Below, piece by piece: positions 46,745-55,208 of a stretch of DNA of 64,000 nt (its first letter is position 1; each line of letters opens with the position of its first letter). Source of the stretch: a virus. The notes under the pieces are model-generated. The model worked only from the letters and a program-made list of their open reading frames with translations. It did not search any database and was not told the DNA's origin. The DNA lies in the IMG/VR virus record IMGVR_UViG_3300036851_000385, positions 1-64,000 of that record. One strand, written 5' to 3'. Position numbers and translations under genes: made by a program.

Positions 46745-47242
46745 ATGCAGAAGATCAACCCTTATGATCTCCCCCGGCCATCGCGGCCTGTGGAAGAGCG
46801 AGTCTTCGATGCCGATGGCGTCTCCGTGGTGATCGCCTTCCGCCGGCCCGACGCCGCCGATATGAACATGGCGGCCGAGGTCGCCAAGCGGCTCACGAAG
46901 GACTACATCACCGGCTATCCGGAGGAAGGTACGCCGCCGGCCGAGTTCTTCGATGGGATCAAGGTCTCCGAAGCGCTCTTCATGCTGGCCGCCACCGGCC
47001 AGGAGATGCAGCCGCCGGAAAAGAAGGTCTACACTGCCGAGGAGTTCGTGATGCTCATGGACCGCCTGGAGACAGACGGCGTTCGCATCGCGCGCTGGAT
47101 CAACGAGAAGCAGCAGGATTGGCGGCGCCACCAGGGAAACGGGTCCGGAGCGCCTACGGAGACCTCCTCCGAAGCGCGCTCCGCCTCCACCCCGAGCATC
47201 CCGAGATCACCTTCCGCCGCGACCACCTCCTCCGAAGCCTGA
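46745..47242 (+). CDS. Tail assembly chaperone (gpG-like)
   Basis: A 165-residue protein in the position of lambda G, directly before the tape-measure gene. Helical core (AEVAKRLTKDYITGYPEEGT; AEEFVMLMDRLETDGVRIAR) and a Ser/Thr-rich tail read past the frameshift site. At codons 131-132 (47135-47140) ribosomes can slip -1 to make the 222-residue GT form. Both forms guide tape-measure and tube assembly in known systems. Confidence 0.75.
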   Translation: MQKINPYDLPRPSRPVEERVFDADGVSVVIAFRRPDAADMNMAAEVAKRLTKDYITGYPEEGTPPAEFFDGIKVSEALFMLAATGQEMQPPEKKVYTAEEFVMLMDRLETDGVRIARWINEKQQDWRRHQGNGSGAPTETSSEARSASTPSIPRSPSAATTSSEA

Positions 47243-47412
47243 ACCTTCGCATGGGTGCCTGGCTCACCGCAGAGGGCGTTGAGGACCCCGGTGCCGATAT
47301 CGACCCCCTCACCCCCGACTATCTCTCCGAACTCCTGGCCTTCAACGAGGTCGACGCCGAAGAGATCGACAACCGCCCGCCTCCGTCCATGACCGTCCCA
47401 TCCGAGGAGTAG
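47119..47412 (+). CDS. Tail assembly chaperone GT extension (-1 frameshift product)
   Basis: A second reading frame, -1 relative to the G gene. It has no ATG or Shine-Dalgarno near its start. From the slip site at 47134-47140 it adds 90 residues (RVRSAYGDLLRSALRLHPEH, and later YLSELLAFNEVDAEEID). The expected product is 132 + 90 = 222 residues from 46745. It stops directly before the tape-measure gene, as in lambda GT. Confidence 0.75.
   Translation: MAAPPGKRVRSAYGDLLRSALRLHPEHPEITFRRDHLLRSLNLRMGAWLTAEGVEDPGADIDPLTPDYLSELLAFNEVDAEEIDNRPPPSMTVPSEE
47134..47183 (+). promoter_or_regulatory. Programmed -1 frameshift site with downstream stem-loop
   Basis: The slippery heptamer G-GGA-AAC (47134-47140) is in the correct X-XXY-YYZ phase for the 46745 frame. 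After 5 nt comes CGGAGCGC (47146-47153), which pairs perfectly with GCGCTCCG (47176-47183); the loop can fold further (CGGAG / CTCCG). Confidence 0.85.
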
Positions 47413-48252
47413 ATGGCCGAGCGCTTTGAGATCGACCTGGGCGTGGCCGACGTTCTGCGCGACTTCGCCCAGCTGCGCGATGTCCTGGGATCCTCATCGT
47501 CGACCGCCGGGGAGTTGTCGCTCTTGGGCGGGGGCTTAGGGATAGGAGACATCCGCGGCGCGGCAGAGGCCCTCCATCGCGCCACTCTCTCCGGCCAGGG
47601 GATGGCGACCGCCGCGCGTTTTGGTCTCCAGATCCGGCCCAACGAAATCGGCTTCGCCACGGATCGCGGCGCGATGCTCATGCAAGCGCTGGAAGGACTG
47701 CGCGCCACAGCGCGCGGACCGGGCGGAATGAGTGCGGCCATCGCCGACGCGCGCAACCTGAACCTTGAGGATTGGCTGGGCGTGGTCTACCTGATGGACG
47801 AGCAATTCCAGCGGATCAAGGAGGAGGCGCTTGCCACGGCAGACATTTACTCCCCCGACCGGATCGCCGCGGCAACAATGCTCAACTTCGAGACCGCGAG
47901 ACTGAACATGGCCTGGAAGGATCTCACGGTGACGATCGGCAGCCTCGTCGTGCCGGTTCTCGCCGACTTCGTGGGCTGGCTCGCCGACATCGCCCGCTGG
48001 GGCTCCTCCGTGGGGAACGAGGCCACCGGCGCGTCCACGAGTGGAGGTTCTCTTTCGCAGTCGATGAACAACCTCGGTCGCGCCATCGATCGGAACACCT
48101 CCGTGCTTCGGCAGACTGCCGGAATGTGGGGGGGCGGTCCGCGCGCGGCCGGCGCGATCCCCGGCGCGTTTGGTCCTGGCCGGGGCTTTATGATCGACGA
48201 CAACATCCGCGCCCTCGCCAAAGGGCTGGGCGCCTACTCCGTGAACTTCTGA
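47413..48252 (+). CDS. Tape-measure protein candidate, unusually short
   Basis: A 279-residue protein in the tape-measure position (after G/GT, before tail-tip genes). It has helices with QFQRIKEEALATADIYSPDR and FETARLNMAWKDLTVTIGSL, then hydrophobic VVPVLADFVGWLADIARWG, as in tape-measure proteins. Siphophage tape measures are usually over 600 residues, so the tail would be very short if this is the only ruler. Confidence 0.6.
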   Translation: MAERFEIDLGVADVLRDFAQLRDVLGSSSSTAGELSLLGGGLGIGDIRGAAEALHRATLSGQGMATAARFGLQIRPNEIGFATDRGAMLMQALEGLRATARGPGGMSAAIADARNLNLEDWLGVVYLMDEQFQRIKEEALATADIYSPDRIAAATMLNFETARLNMAWKDLTVTIGSLVVPVLADFVGWLADIARWGSSVGNEATGASTSGGSLSQSMNNLGRAIDRNTSVLRQTAGMWGGGPRAAGAIPGAFGPGRGFMIDDNIRALAKGLGAYSVNF

Positions 48253-50933
48253 TGTCCTCCGCAGCACACACGATTGGCGCGCTCACACGCCACAGAACCA
48301 CCTCAGTCCGTTGGGACGTGGCCGAAACGGTGCTGGTCGAAACGGCCAACATCTGGCGCCGGGAAGGGAAGGAGATATTCCCCGAGGATCTGGAAAACCT
48401 GGAGAAGCTAGGAAGCGGTGTCTGGGTTATCAGACCAGAAAACGACCTGGCTTTCCTCCACGAGCGAGAGAGCGCGCACCAGTACATCATGAGGTTGGAG
48501 CAGTTCAATGCGAGCCCTCTCCTCGTGGAGTATCCGGCGCAGCGTGTTGCGAGCGAGCTCCTCGATGTGGACGCCTCCGCCGATGTCGCCGCTTCCGGAG
48601 ACTGGTACATCACGAAGCGGATTCCGGCCGGAGAGAGCTGGGAGCAGCCCCTCTCTCCGGTCGAAGCCGGCCCCGTCGTGAACTCCCCGCACTACCCTCT
48701 CGACACGATGATGATGGGACCGCGAACGGGCTCCCTGGAACCCAATTCCGGATTCATTATCAAGGTTTTGATCCCTGGCGGCTTCCTACAAACAGGCGAT
48801 TACTTGTTCTCTTTTCGATTTGGCGGCGAATTGATTGGTTCCGCCTCCCCTCCGCTGAACACCGGCTTCGGGCGCTTTGAGATGATCCTCTCCGGCTCGG
48901 GGACGATCTTCCTGTATGAGAAGATCTCAGGAAGCTGGGAGAAGGTCGCTGAGTGGCAATCCTCCGCCTACAAAGACCTCTCCGGCTCCGCTCTGATTTT
49001 CCGCGTGTTGCCGCACTTCCCACGCTACATCGAATTTCGCACCTTCGCTTCCGTGGGTGTCCAGTCCAGTCTGCAGGAACTCCACGCGCCCGGCATCATC
49101 GGCGCCATCGCCACCACCGGCCGTCACATCACGATCCATGAGCACACTCACATCGTCGAGAACCGCGGCTCGCAGGCGACCTTCGGCGGCAGCGTGTTCC
49201 TGCGCCCTATCACCGGCGAAGGACCGATCGTCATCCGCGTCAGGAGGGATTTACGCCTAGCCTGGCAGGTTGCTAGATTGGCATTTAGGCAGCAGGGGGT
49301 TTTGACCGACAGGGCGTTCCGGGTACCGTACGGCGTGGCCGACGCGAAGATCCTGCGGATCCACGCCAAGGGCTACAATCAGCAAGTCTCCATCGATCCG
49401 TCGACGGCGCTGACCACTATGACGGCGATCGTGGAGGAAGCGGACGGAACAGCGCTCACACCCGCGAGCGAATCGGTAACGCTGAACGGCCAGAGTTTTG
49501 CCTTCACGGGATTCTTTCCGCCGGGAGGGAGCAACAAATGCCGCGCCGTGATAACGCTCACCTCGCTGCAGGTGGCAGGAGCGCGCTGGCACTCTCCGGC
49601 GCTGGAAGCGTATCACGTCGTCCGGAACCCGCACACGGTCACGCTCACGACGACGGAGAACACCAACGGCGAGGTGCAATCGGTCTCGATCCAGGGCGCC
49701 GGCTATCATCCAGAGCATGAGGCGGCCACCCTGGTTGTCGATGACCCCCGGAACCTGCTCACGACGGTCCGGAACCGCAAGACCCCAGTCATCATCGAAA
49801 CGACTTATAACTCCGGAGGGGTAGACAAAAGCATCATCTTCCGCGGCTATACGGGGCGCGTCACAGCCTCGCAGCGCGGCAAGATCGGTACGACCTATCC
49901 CTCCCCCGACTGGCGACAGTTGAACTGTGAGCTGGTCGGTATGTGGGATCGGCTCTCCGCAAACCGCTTCTGGCATCAGCAGATCAACCTGGCCGACGCG
50001 ACGACCTCGCTTCGTGGCGGTGTGGGGAACTCCCGCGTGCCCTGGTACGTCACGGATTTTATCCGCGAGGCCATCTGGATGAGCGGGTTTCCTGACGCCC
50101 AGATCAACGTGCCCCACGTCGACCTGCGCTTCTTCCTGCCGAAGAACTCGGACACCACCGACGGCTTCGTGATCCCACCAGGAACCAATCTTGCGGAGCT
50201 ACTCGTCTCCGTCGCGAGAGACTACCTCAACCATTATTTAGTGTTCTGTCCGAATGCAGGGGCTGACGGGCAGTGGAGATTACTCTCGCCGCCTACCGGC
50301 GCGGAGACCCCGCTGTGGACGTTCACGCTGGAGGCCGCAGCCGCAGGGAAGCTCGCGCACCTGGCCGCCTCCTACGGATCGAATATCTCCCCCATCCTAT
50401 CAATCGAGGGCTCGGATTATCGCAGTTTTACCGTTCCGCCGGAGGGAAACGCGCTCACTGTGACGGGTCGGACCCAACCCGCGAGCCAGGGTGCGCTTGA
50501 AGCGCTCCAGCAGCAAGACATGAATTTCCGCTCGTTCCGCGCGCCCGGCTTCACCTCACAAGCCGATCCGACCTCGATTGATTGGCTAGGTTACATAAAG
50601 CCGATTGAATACTCCGATCCGACGTTGGAGACGCAAGGTGCGGTCAATTTCGTTACCCGCAGAATCGCAAATTTAGCACTGTACGGACGGCGGATGCACA
50701 GCTTCACCGCACAGGCCGTACTTGTGAACGCCGCGGCGGTGGAGCCCACCGTCTACACAACGCGGACCCACCGGCCGCTGCGTGCCGGCGACGTGTGCGG
50801 CTTGAAGGACCGGGCCGGCACAACCACAAAATGCGTGATTCACTCCGCAAACATCTACTATGAAAAATCGCACGCGATGAGCGCCTTCTATGAAATGGAA
50901 GAGCTTCGCGTCGGAGCGACGATCCCCAGATGA
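48252..50933 (+). CDS. Large tail-tip / baseplate protein
   Basis: An 893-residue protein. The ATG at 48252 overlaps the previous stop (TGATG). The N-terminal 340 residues are beta-rich; around 500-750 it resembles hub-type proteins (VVRNPHTVTLTTTENTNGEV; SIIFRGYTGRV; GVGNSRVPWYVTDFIREAIW). It probably combines distal tail and hub functions, as in phages with compact tips. No enzymatic motif is seen. Confidence 0.6.
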   Translation: MSSAAHTIGALTRHRTTSVRWDVAETVLVETANIWRREGKEIFPEDLENLEKLGSGVWVIRPENDLAFLHERESAHQYIMRLEQFNASPLLVEYPAQRVASELLDVDASADVAASGDWYITKRIPAGESWEQPLSPVEAGPVVNSPHYPLDTMMMGPRTGSLEPNSGFIIKVLIPGGFLQTGDYLFSFRFGGELIGSASPPLNTGFGRFEMILSGSGTIFLYEKISGSWEKVAEWQSSAYKDLSGSALIFRVLPHFPRYIEFRTFASVGVQSSLQELHAPGIIGAIATTGRHITIHEHTHIVENRGSQATFGGSVFLRPITGEGPIVIRVRRDLRLAWQVARLAFRQQGVLTDRAFRVPYGVADAKILRIHAKGYNQQVSIDPSTALTTMTAIVEEADGTALTPASESVTLNGQSFAFTGFFPPGGSNKCRAVITLTSLQVAGARWHSPALEAYHVVRNPHTVTLTTTENTNGEVQSVSIQGAGYHPEHEAATLVVDDPRNLLTTVRNRKTPVIIETTYNSGGVDKSIIFRGYTGRVTASQRGKIGTTYPSPDWRQLNCELVGMWDRLSANRFWHQQINLADATTSLRGGVGNSRVPWYVTDFIREAIWMSGFPDAQINVPHVDLRFFLPKNSDTTDGFVIPPGTNLAELLVSVARDYLNHYLVFCPNAGADGQWRLLSPPTGAETPLWTFTLEAAAAGKLAHLAASYGSNISPILSIEGSDYRSFTVPPEGNALTVTGRTQPASQGALEALQQQDMNFRSFRAPGFTSQADPTSIDWLGYIKPIEYSDPTLETQGAVNFVTRRIANLALYGRRMHSFTAQAVLVNAAAVEPTVYTTRTHRPLRAGDVCGLKDRAGTTTKCVIHSANIYYEKSHAMSAFYEMEELRVGATIPR

Positions 50934-51169
50934 GAAGCCATCAACTCTTAAGGCGAGTCGTTCAGGAGGAGACGCGCGCGGCGCTCGGGATCAATCCGGC
51001 CGGCGAGCGGCGGTTCCTGTCGCAGTCCCACGCCGCGCCGCTGGATGCCCAGGTTGCGCGCCTGCCAGTGAACATCACGGAGCTGGATCCCCTGCGTGAT
51101 TACGCAACGGGGATCTGGTTCGCCATGTTCGATTTCAGCCAATTCGACGGTTCGGATATTTTTGCCTAA
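50930..51169 (+). CDS. Small tail-associated protein
   Basis: A 79-residue protein (LLRRVVQEETRAALGINPAG; YATGIWFAMFDFSQFDGSD). ATGA-coupled to the large tail protein, so likely part of the tail tip. Its 3' end overlaps a convergent membrane-protein gene by 4 nt. Confidence 0.55.
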   Translation: MRSHQLLRRVVQEETRAALGINPAGERRFLSQSHAAPLDAQVARLPVNITELDPLRDYATGIWFAMFDFSQFDGSDIFA

Positions 51170-51456
51170 CTGGGAGAGCGGAGCAGGAAGGCGACGACCA
51201 CGAACAGCACGAAGGCGACGACGAGGCCGGCCAGCCAACCGGTGAGCGCCCACATCAGACGCAAGCCGCCTACGCCAGGCAAGGGCTCTCCGGCGCGGTC
51301 TTCCATCCGCCGGGCGTCTTCGAGGTAAAGATAGTTCGCGACGAGCCCAGGGAACCACAGGAAGCAGTACAGCACCATCACCACGACGCAGGCGAATGTG
51401 TAGGAGTGCTGTCGAGCGAGGGCGCGGTCGAGATCATAGGGCGGCAGGTTGCTCAT
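51166..51456 (-). CDS. Two-helix membrane protein
   Basis: A 96-residue protein with two strong transmembrane helices (FACVVVMVLYCFLWFPGLVA; LTGWLAGLVVAFVLFVVVAF). Its own TATAAT-type promoter ends 7 nt before the ATG. A lone minus-strand gene in the late region is typical of a moron, for example superinfection exclusion; function unknown. Confidence 0.6.
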   Translation of the reverse strand: MSNLPPYDLDRALARQHSYTFACVVVMVLYCFLWFPGLVANYLYLEDARRMEDRAGEPLPGVGGLRLMWALTGWLAGLVVAFVLFVVVAFLLRSPS

Positions 51457-51463
51457 ACCACCT

Positions 51464-51469
51464 ATTATA
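51464..51469 (-). promoter_or_regulatory. -10 box TATAAT of a leaderless promoter
   Basis: Minus-strand TATAAT with 7 nt to the ATG at 51456. A TTGTTG/CAACAA dyad lies at 51485-51502 upstream and could be an operator. The remaining gap to 51697 shows no further gene. Confidence 0.5.
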
Positions 51470-51697
51470 GCACTTCGGCTCGCTTGTTGTTCAGGCAACA
51501 AACTATCGAAAATTATGTGAAAACATTCTGAAAATAGGCGCGTTTTAGGGGAGAATGGAGGAGGAGCGACCACGCGAGGGGGCGAACTGTCCACCAGACC
51601 CCAGACAGAGGCACGGCTCTCTGCCGGGTACGGCAAACGGCCGACGTGGAGATGGCGTCTCCCCGCCGGCCAGTGTGTAGTCGAATGGAGCGACCAC

Positions 51698-52096
51698 ATG
51701 GCACATGTTCCCTCTCCCGAGGCAGCGATTCCTCCGCCCGCCTCCTCCTTCCGCTTCGCCCTGTACCACGACGGGGCCTTCCTGTGCGAGCCTACGGCCG
51801 GGGGCCGGGGGCTCTACATCGTTCACGAGACCGGCTGCTCCTGCAGCGCCTGGCACTCCGGCGAGCGCCCCTGCTGTCACCAGATCCAGCTTGGGATCCA
51901 GCTCATCACCGAAGGCATGAAGCTGGTCAACCGGGGTCTCTCGCTGACCGGCGACGACGAGGACATCCCGATCGTACTGGCCGGCAGTAGCGAACCGGCA
52001 TCGCGCTGTCCCAGGTGCGCCAGCAGGCTCTACGAGTATCCCGATGCCGTCCGGTGTCAAGGGGAGGCGTGCGGCTACTGGAGGATCCTGCGATGA
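51698..52096 (+). CDS. SWIM zinc-finger protein with C-terminal zinc ribbon
   Basis: A 132-residue protein. GCSCSAWHSGERPCCHQIQL gives the CxC-xn-CxH SWIM signature, and residues 104-125 (CPRCASRLYEYPDAVRC) add a ribbon. Follows a leader with TGGAGCGACCAC, similar to that of the structural genes. Related in type to the early SWIM gene at 20840. Confidence 0.7.
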   Translation: MAHVPSPEAAIPPPASSFRFALYHDGAFLCEPTAGGRGLYIVHETGCSCSAWHSGERPCCHQIQLGIQLITEGMKLVNRGLSLTGDDEDIPIVLAGSSEPASRCPRCASRLYEYPDAVRCQGEACGYWRILR

Positions 52097-52440
52097 GCCG
52101 CAGCCTCATGGACGAGCTGGGGAAGATCATCCTGCTGGGCTACCTCCCCGCCAAGATCGGCACCCTGATCCCGAAGGTGGAGGCGCTCTCCCGGCGCCTG
52201 CCCACGATCACGACGCAAGAGCTAGCCGGCGAGCTGGAGCAGATCACGCGGACGCTGGAAGCCTTCCGCGCCCTGGAGTATGACCTCGCCGACCTGAACC
52301 TCTCGGTCGAACCGGAGGAGGACGCGGATGCGGCGCGGCCGGTACGGCGTCCTCTGGAAGCCCGAAGCGGCATGGGGAAGCGCCGCCCCCTGGACCTCGA
52401 TCTCCCGGCCCCGCGCGTTGCGCGGGGCCGGGGCTGCTAG
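52093..52440 (+). CDS. Hypothetical protein
   Basis: A 115-residue protein, helical (ELGKIILLGYLPAKIGTLIP; LAGELEQITRTLEAFRALEY) with a basic, low-complexity end. ATGA-coupled to the SWIM gene. Could be its partner; no family is recognised. Confidence 0.5.
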   Translation: MSRSLMDELGKIILLGYLPAKIGTLIPKVEALSRRLPTITTQELAGELEQITRTLEAFRALEYDLADLNLSVEPEEDADAARPVRRPLEARSGMGKRRPLDLDLPAPRVARGRGC

Positions 52441-52451
52441 AGGGCGGCGGC

Positions 52452-53999
52452 GTGACCGCCTTGCTTGCACATCTGCAACCCCCCTTGCCGAAGGCGACGG
52501 AAGGGGTCGTGTACCTCTACACGCTCCAACATCCCATAACCCTGGAAACACGATATATCGGCCGGGCGCGGGATCCGCGCCAAAGGCTAAACGGGCATTT
52601 TAACCAGACCGCGGCCCCGTGGCCGTGCGCGCGATGGGTCGGAAAACTCCGCAGTCAGGGCCTCAAGCCCATAATGGTGGTCATAGAGGTTTCAAGCGAG
52701 GAGCATTGGGAAGAGGCAGAGCGGAGTTTGATCGCCGGTTATCGCGCTGCTGGAATCCGGCTTCTGAACGTGGCCGAGGGAGGATACAGCGTTCAGCATA
52801 GGAGAGAGCCCCGCACAGGAATGTTTCCTTCTGGGAACTGTAAGCGATGGGAGGGCCTGTTCGATCCTTCCGGTCAACCCATGCCCCCGATAATAGACGG
52901 GCTCCCCGCGTGGTGTAAAGAACGAGGGCTTCACATCCCAGCCCTTGCGAAGGTTCTGAAAGGCCAGGTTCGCTCCTACAAGGGGTACACCTGTCCAGCC
53001 GCCCGCGAACAGGTGCGCGTGGATGCAGTGAAGCCCGATCACACTCCGGAGGCCATCGAGAGGATGCGCGCCGCGGCCGCGCGTCGGCTGGAGAGAGAGG
53101 CGGCCGGAGGGAGGATCTGGGACGCGATTGTTGATCCGGCCGGAAAAGCGTGGTTGGGTGTCCAAAGCCTCAGAGCGTTTGCAAGAGAGCAAGGAGTGGA
53201 CTACGAATTACTCCTTAGCGTCTGCCACGGGCAAAGGCGCTCTCATAGAGGGTACACATGCCCCTCCGCCTGGGAGCGAACGCATCCGGATTGGAAGCCA
53301 GGGTACCGGAGTCCAGAGGCCGTCGAAAACATACGAGCCGGCGCGAAAAAGAGAGCCCGGGATCCTGGCTTTCGCGAAAAGATGCGTGAAGCCGCCCAGG
53401 CTCGTGAAGCCGCTCGTCGGGAAGCCAGGCGGCTTGCAAAGAACGAAAAGATAGCGGCCGCAGCAAGGGCTCGCTACGAACGTGGGGAAGGGATTCCTTC
53501 TCCCGAGACTCGTGCGAGAATGACTGCGGCTGTTATTGCTGCAAACTCGAAGGTCTTTGAAGGGTTCTGCGATCCCTTCGGCAACGCAGTCGGCGAAGTC
53601 TTCAACTTAGACGCGTTCTGCCGGGAGCGGAATCTTTCTCGCTCGGCTATGTGCTATGTCTATTACGGCAAGCAGCACGCACACAAGGGGTGGACCAACA
53701 CGCGCCCGGAAGCACAGGAAGCCCTCCGGTTGAAGCCGCCGAAGAAACCGCGAAACCAGAGTGAGGGGAGCCGCCGAAAGCTGAGCGAGAAGATGATGGG
53801 GAGGCCGGGCACGAGGAATGGAGCGAAACACAGCGCCGAAACTATCGCGAGGATGAAAGCAGCCCAGAGCACCCCGGAAGCGATAGCGAGAAAGCAGCAG
53901 ATGCGCGGCTACAAGCACTCTGAAGAAGCGATTCAGAAGATGCGGGCCGCCCGCGAAGCCGCTAAACGCGCCGCCCGCCAGCCGGAGTTAGACCTATGA
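52452..53999 (+). CDS. GIY-YIG homing endonuclease with NUMOD3 repeats
   Basis: A 515-residue protein with a GTG start. The N-terminal GIY-YIG nuclease domain (VVYLYTLQHP...RYIGRARDPRQRLNGHF, with E near 80 in HWEEAERSLIAGY) precedes three repeats of about 50 residues centred on DPSGQ, DPAGK and DPFGN and ending in YKGYTC, HRGYTC and HKGWTN. NUMOD3-type DNA-binding segments follow (SETRARM-like, HSAETIARMKAAQST, HSEEAIQKMRAA). Looks intact, and lies free-standing between two small late genes. Confidence 0.85.
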   Translation: MTALLAHLQPPLPKATEGVVYLYTLQHPITLETRYIGRARDPRQRLNGHFNQTAAPWPCARWVGKLRSQGLKPIMVVIEVSSEEHWEEAERSLIAGYRAAGIRLLNVAEGGYSVQHRREPRTGMFPSGNCKRWEGLFDPSGQPMPPIIDGLPAWCKERGLHIPALAKVLKGQVRSYKGYTCPAAREQVRVDAVKPDHTPEAIERMRAAAARRLEREAAGGRIWDAIVDPAGKAWLGVQSLRAFAREQGVDYELLLSVCHGQRRSHRGYTCPSAWERTHPDWKPGYRSPEAVENIRAGAKKRARDPGFREKMREAAQAREAARREARRLAKNEKIAAAARARYERGEGIPSPETRARMTAAVIAANSKVFEGFCDPFGNAVGEVFNLDAFCRERNLSRSAMCYVYYGKQHAHKGWTNTRPEAQEALRLKPPKKPRNQSEGSRRKLSEKMMGRPGTRNGAKHSAETIARMKAAQSTPEAIARKQQMRGYKHSEEAIQKMRAAREAAKRAARQPELDL

Positions 54000-54145
54000 C
54001 CCCGCGCCCCACCCCACCCCTCGCAGCCATCCAGCGGCAGCAGGAGCGGCTCCTGCAGCGCCTCTTCGGCGCCGACTGGGAGCGCGCCGCCGACCGCATC
54101 GCGGCCATCGAAGCCGCCAAGGCGCGCCGGGGAGGTGTCCGCTAA
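53996..54145 (+). CDS. 49-residue hypothetical protein
   Basis: A short ORF coupled by ATGA to the endonuclease gene. Pro-rich start then a single helix (IQRQQERLLQRLFGADWERA). It resembles small host-take-over or structural proteins but has no recognised family. Confidence 0.5.
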   Translation: MTPRPTPPLAAIQRQQERLLQRLFGADWERAADRIAAIEAAKARRGGVR

Positions 54146-54163
54146 CCGACCGTTCAACGTTTG

Positions 54164-54235
54164 CATCGGCGCGGTTTCTGGCTCCGCGCCGATGCCCAAG
54201 CAACCAAAGCCGCCCCGGCCGCGCGGCCGGGGCGG
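54164..54235 (+). terminator. Two successive GC-rich hairpins, terminator-like
   Basis: The first is CATCGGCGCGG / CCGCGCCGATG (54164-54194, 11 bp). The second is CCGCCCCGGCC-GCGC-GGCCGGGGCGG (54210-54235, 11 bp), followed by TCCTC. Both are perfect; the second looks like a terminator with a weak tail. Confidence 0.55.
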
Positions 54236-54240
54236 TCCTC

Positions 54241-54645
54241 AGTCAACTACCGCCGGCTAAAGCCGACGGCTTGGCCCTGCCGCGCAGCGTCCCCCGATCC
54301 CTCGGAGGGCTGGAGTAGCGCAGATGTCTACCCTGGAGCGGGACATTCAACGGGAGCCATCGCTCTCACGCCTAGTGGGATTTCCACCCACGCGCCGGTT
54401 GACGTTACGTGCCTGGTTGAGCGGCCGACGCATCACCCTCGGGAGCGGCCTCACCATCCCTTGCGGCAGTCGAGGAGGTCAACGCCTCCCGCCCGTGCCG
54501 CAGCCGCAGGGCCTCGCGACCCTCCTGCCCTCGGGGCAAGGTATCCGGACCCGCTATCGCGGTCGGCAGCCATCTACACAGAGATCAACCGGAAACTCCG
54601 GCGACCGTTGGCGTGAAACGTGGCTGCGCGGTAATTGGATAACAG
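54241..54645 (+). mobile_element. IS200/IS605-like end remnant (low confidence)
   Basis: Part of a gap of more than 500 bp. It starts AGTCAACTACCGCCGGCTAA, in which CCGCCGGC-TAAA-GCCGACGG is a subterminal hairpin of the type found at IS605-family ends. The following 380 bp (to about 54640) have no convincing gene; the 195-codon frame over it has shadow-like composition. The other end is not clear. Confidence 0.3.
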
Positions 54646-54666
54646 TTCGGCACACGCTTGCCGAAC
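54645..54666. promoter_or_regulatory. Perfect 8-bp hairpin GTTCGGCA / TGCCGAAC
   Basis: A dyad with a 6-nt loop, 25 nt before the GTG at 54691. It could be an operator or a leader hairpin for the next operon. Confidence 0.35.
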
Positions 54667-54690
54667 TCCTTCTCAAGGAAGGAAAAAGGA

Positions 54691-54978
54691 GTGGCGCTCT
54701 ACTGTCAGCTAAAGCAGACAGTCGCCGCGTCACGAACTTCTTATGCGATGATGGAAGCGTTGGAGTTCTTTTCCCGAGGCCGGAAGATCACGCTCTCGGC
54801 GGAAGGGCGCGAGACGGTGCGCGCGTGGCTTCCCGCCGCGGCGCCGCCGCTACTGCCGGAGGACGAGGCAGAGATCCTGGTTGCCTGGCACCTGCGGATA
54901 AACGGTAGCCGCGCGCACCTCTGGTTTCTGGAACAGCGCGACGGGGTGCTGGAGAAGGCGCGAGCAAGGCGACGATGA
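54691..54978 (+). CDS. Hypothetical protein
   Basis: A 95-residue protein; the GTG at 54691 is chosen because of the AAGGAAAAAGGA just upstream, but ATG at 54748 is possible. Helical with GRKITLSAEGRETVRAWL and HLRINGSRAHLWFLEQ. ATGA-coupled to the next gene. Confidence 0.5.
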   Translation: MALYCQLKQTVAASRTSYAMMEALEFFSRGRKITLSAEGRETVRAWLPAAAPPLLPEDEAEILVAWHLRINGSRAHLWFLEQRDGVLEKARARRR

Positions 54979-55208
54979 CCGGAGCCGAGCGACTGCAAGC
55001 CCTCCTCGATCGCCTGCTGGAAATGACCGATGGTGAGATCATTCAGCGCCTCGGAGACATCACGCAGCGCGGGAAGGTGGATGCGCTCCTCTGGGCGCTG
55101 CTCCTTGCCGCGCAGGAGTGCCGCGCGCAGCTTCATGACGAGTGGGAGCCGGGGATCGAGGCGATGCTGGTTCAAGCGGCGACCGGCTGGGAGCGCGTGC
55201 TCTGGTGA
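54975..55208 (+). CDS. Hypothetical protein
   Basis: A 77-residue helical protein (LQALLDRLLEMTDGEIIQRL; LLWALLLAAQECRAQLHDEW). ATGA overlap before, GTGA overlap after. No family is recognised. Confidence 0.5.
   Translation: MTGAERLQALLDRLLEMTDGEIIQRLGDITQRGKVDALLWALLLAAQECRAQLHDEWEPGIEAMLVQAATGWERVLW

Noticed and set aside
54324-54908. A 194-codon plus-strand ORF over the second geneless gap
   Set aside because: Arg/Ser/Pro-rich with no domain; it overlaps the better ORF at 54691 in another frame.
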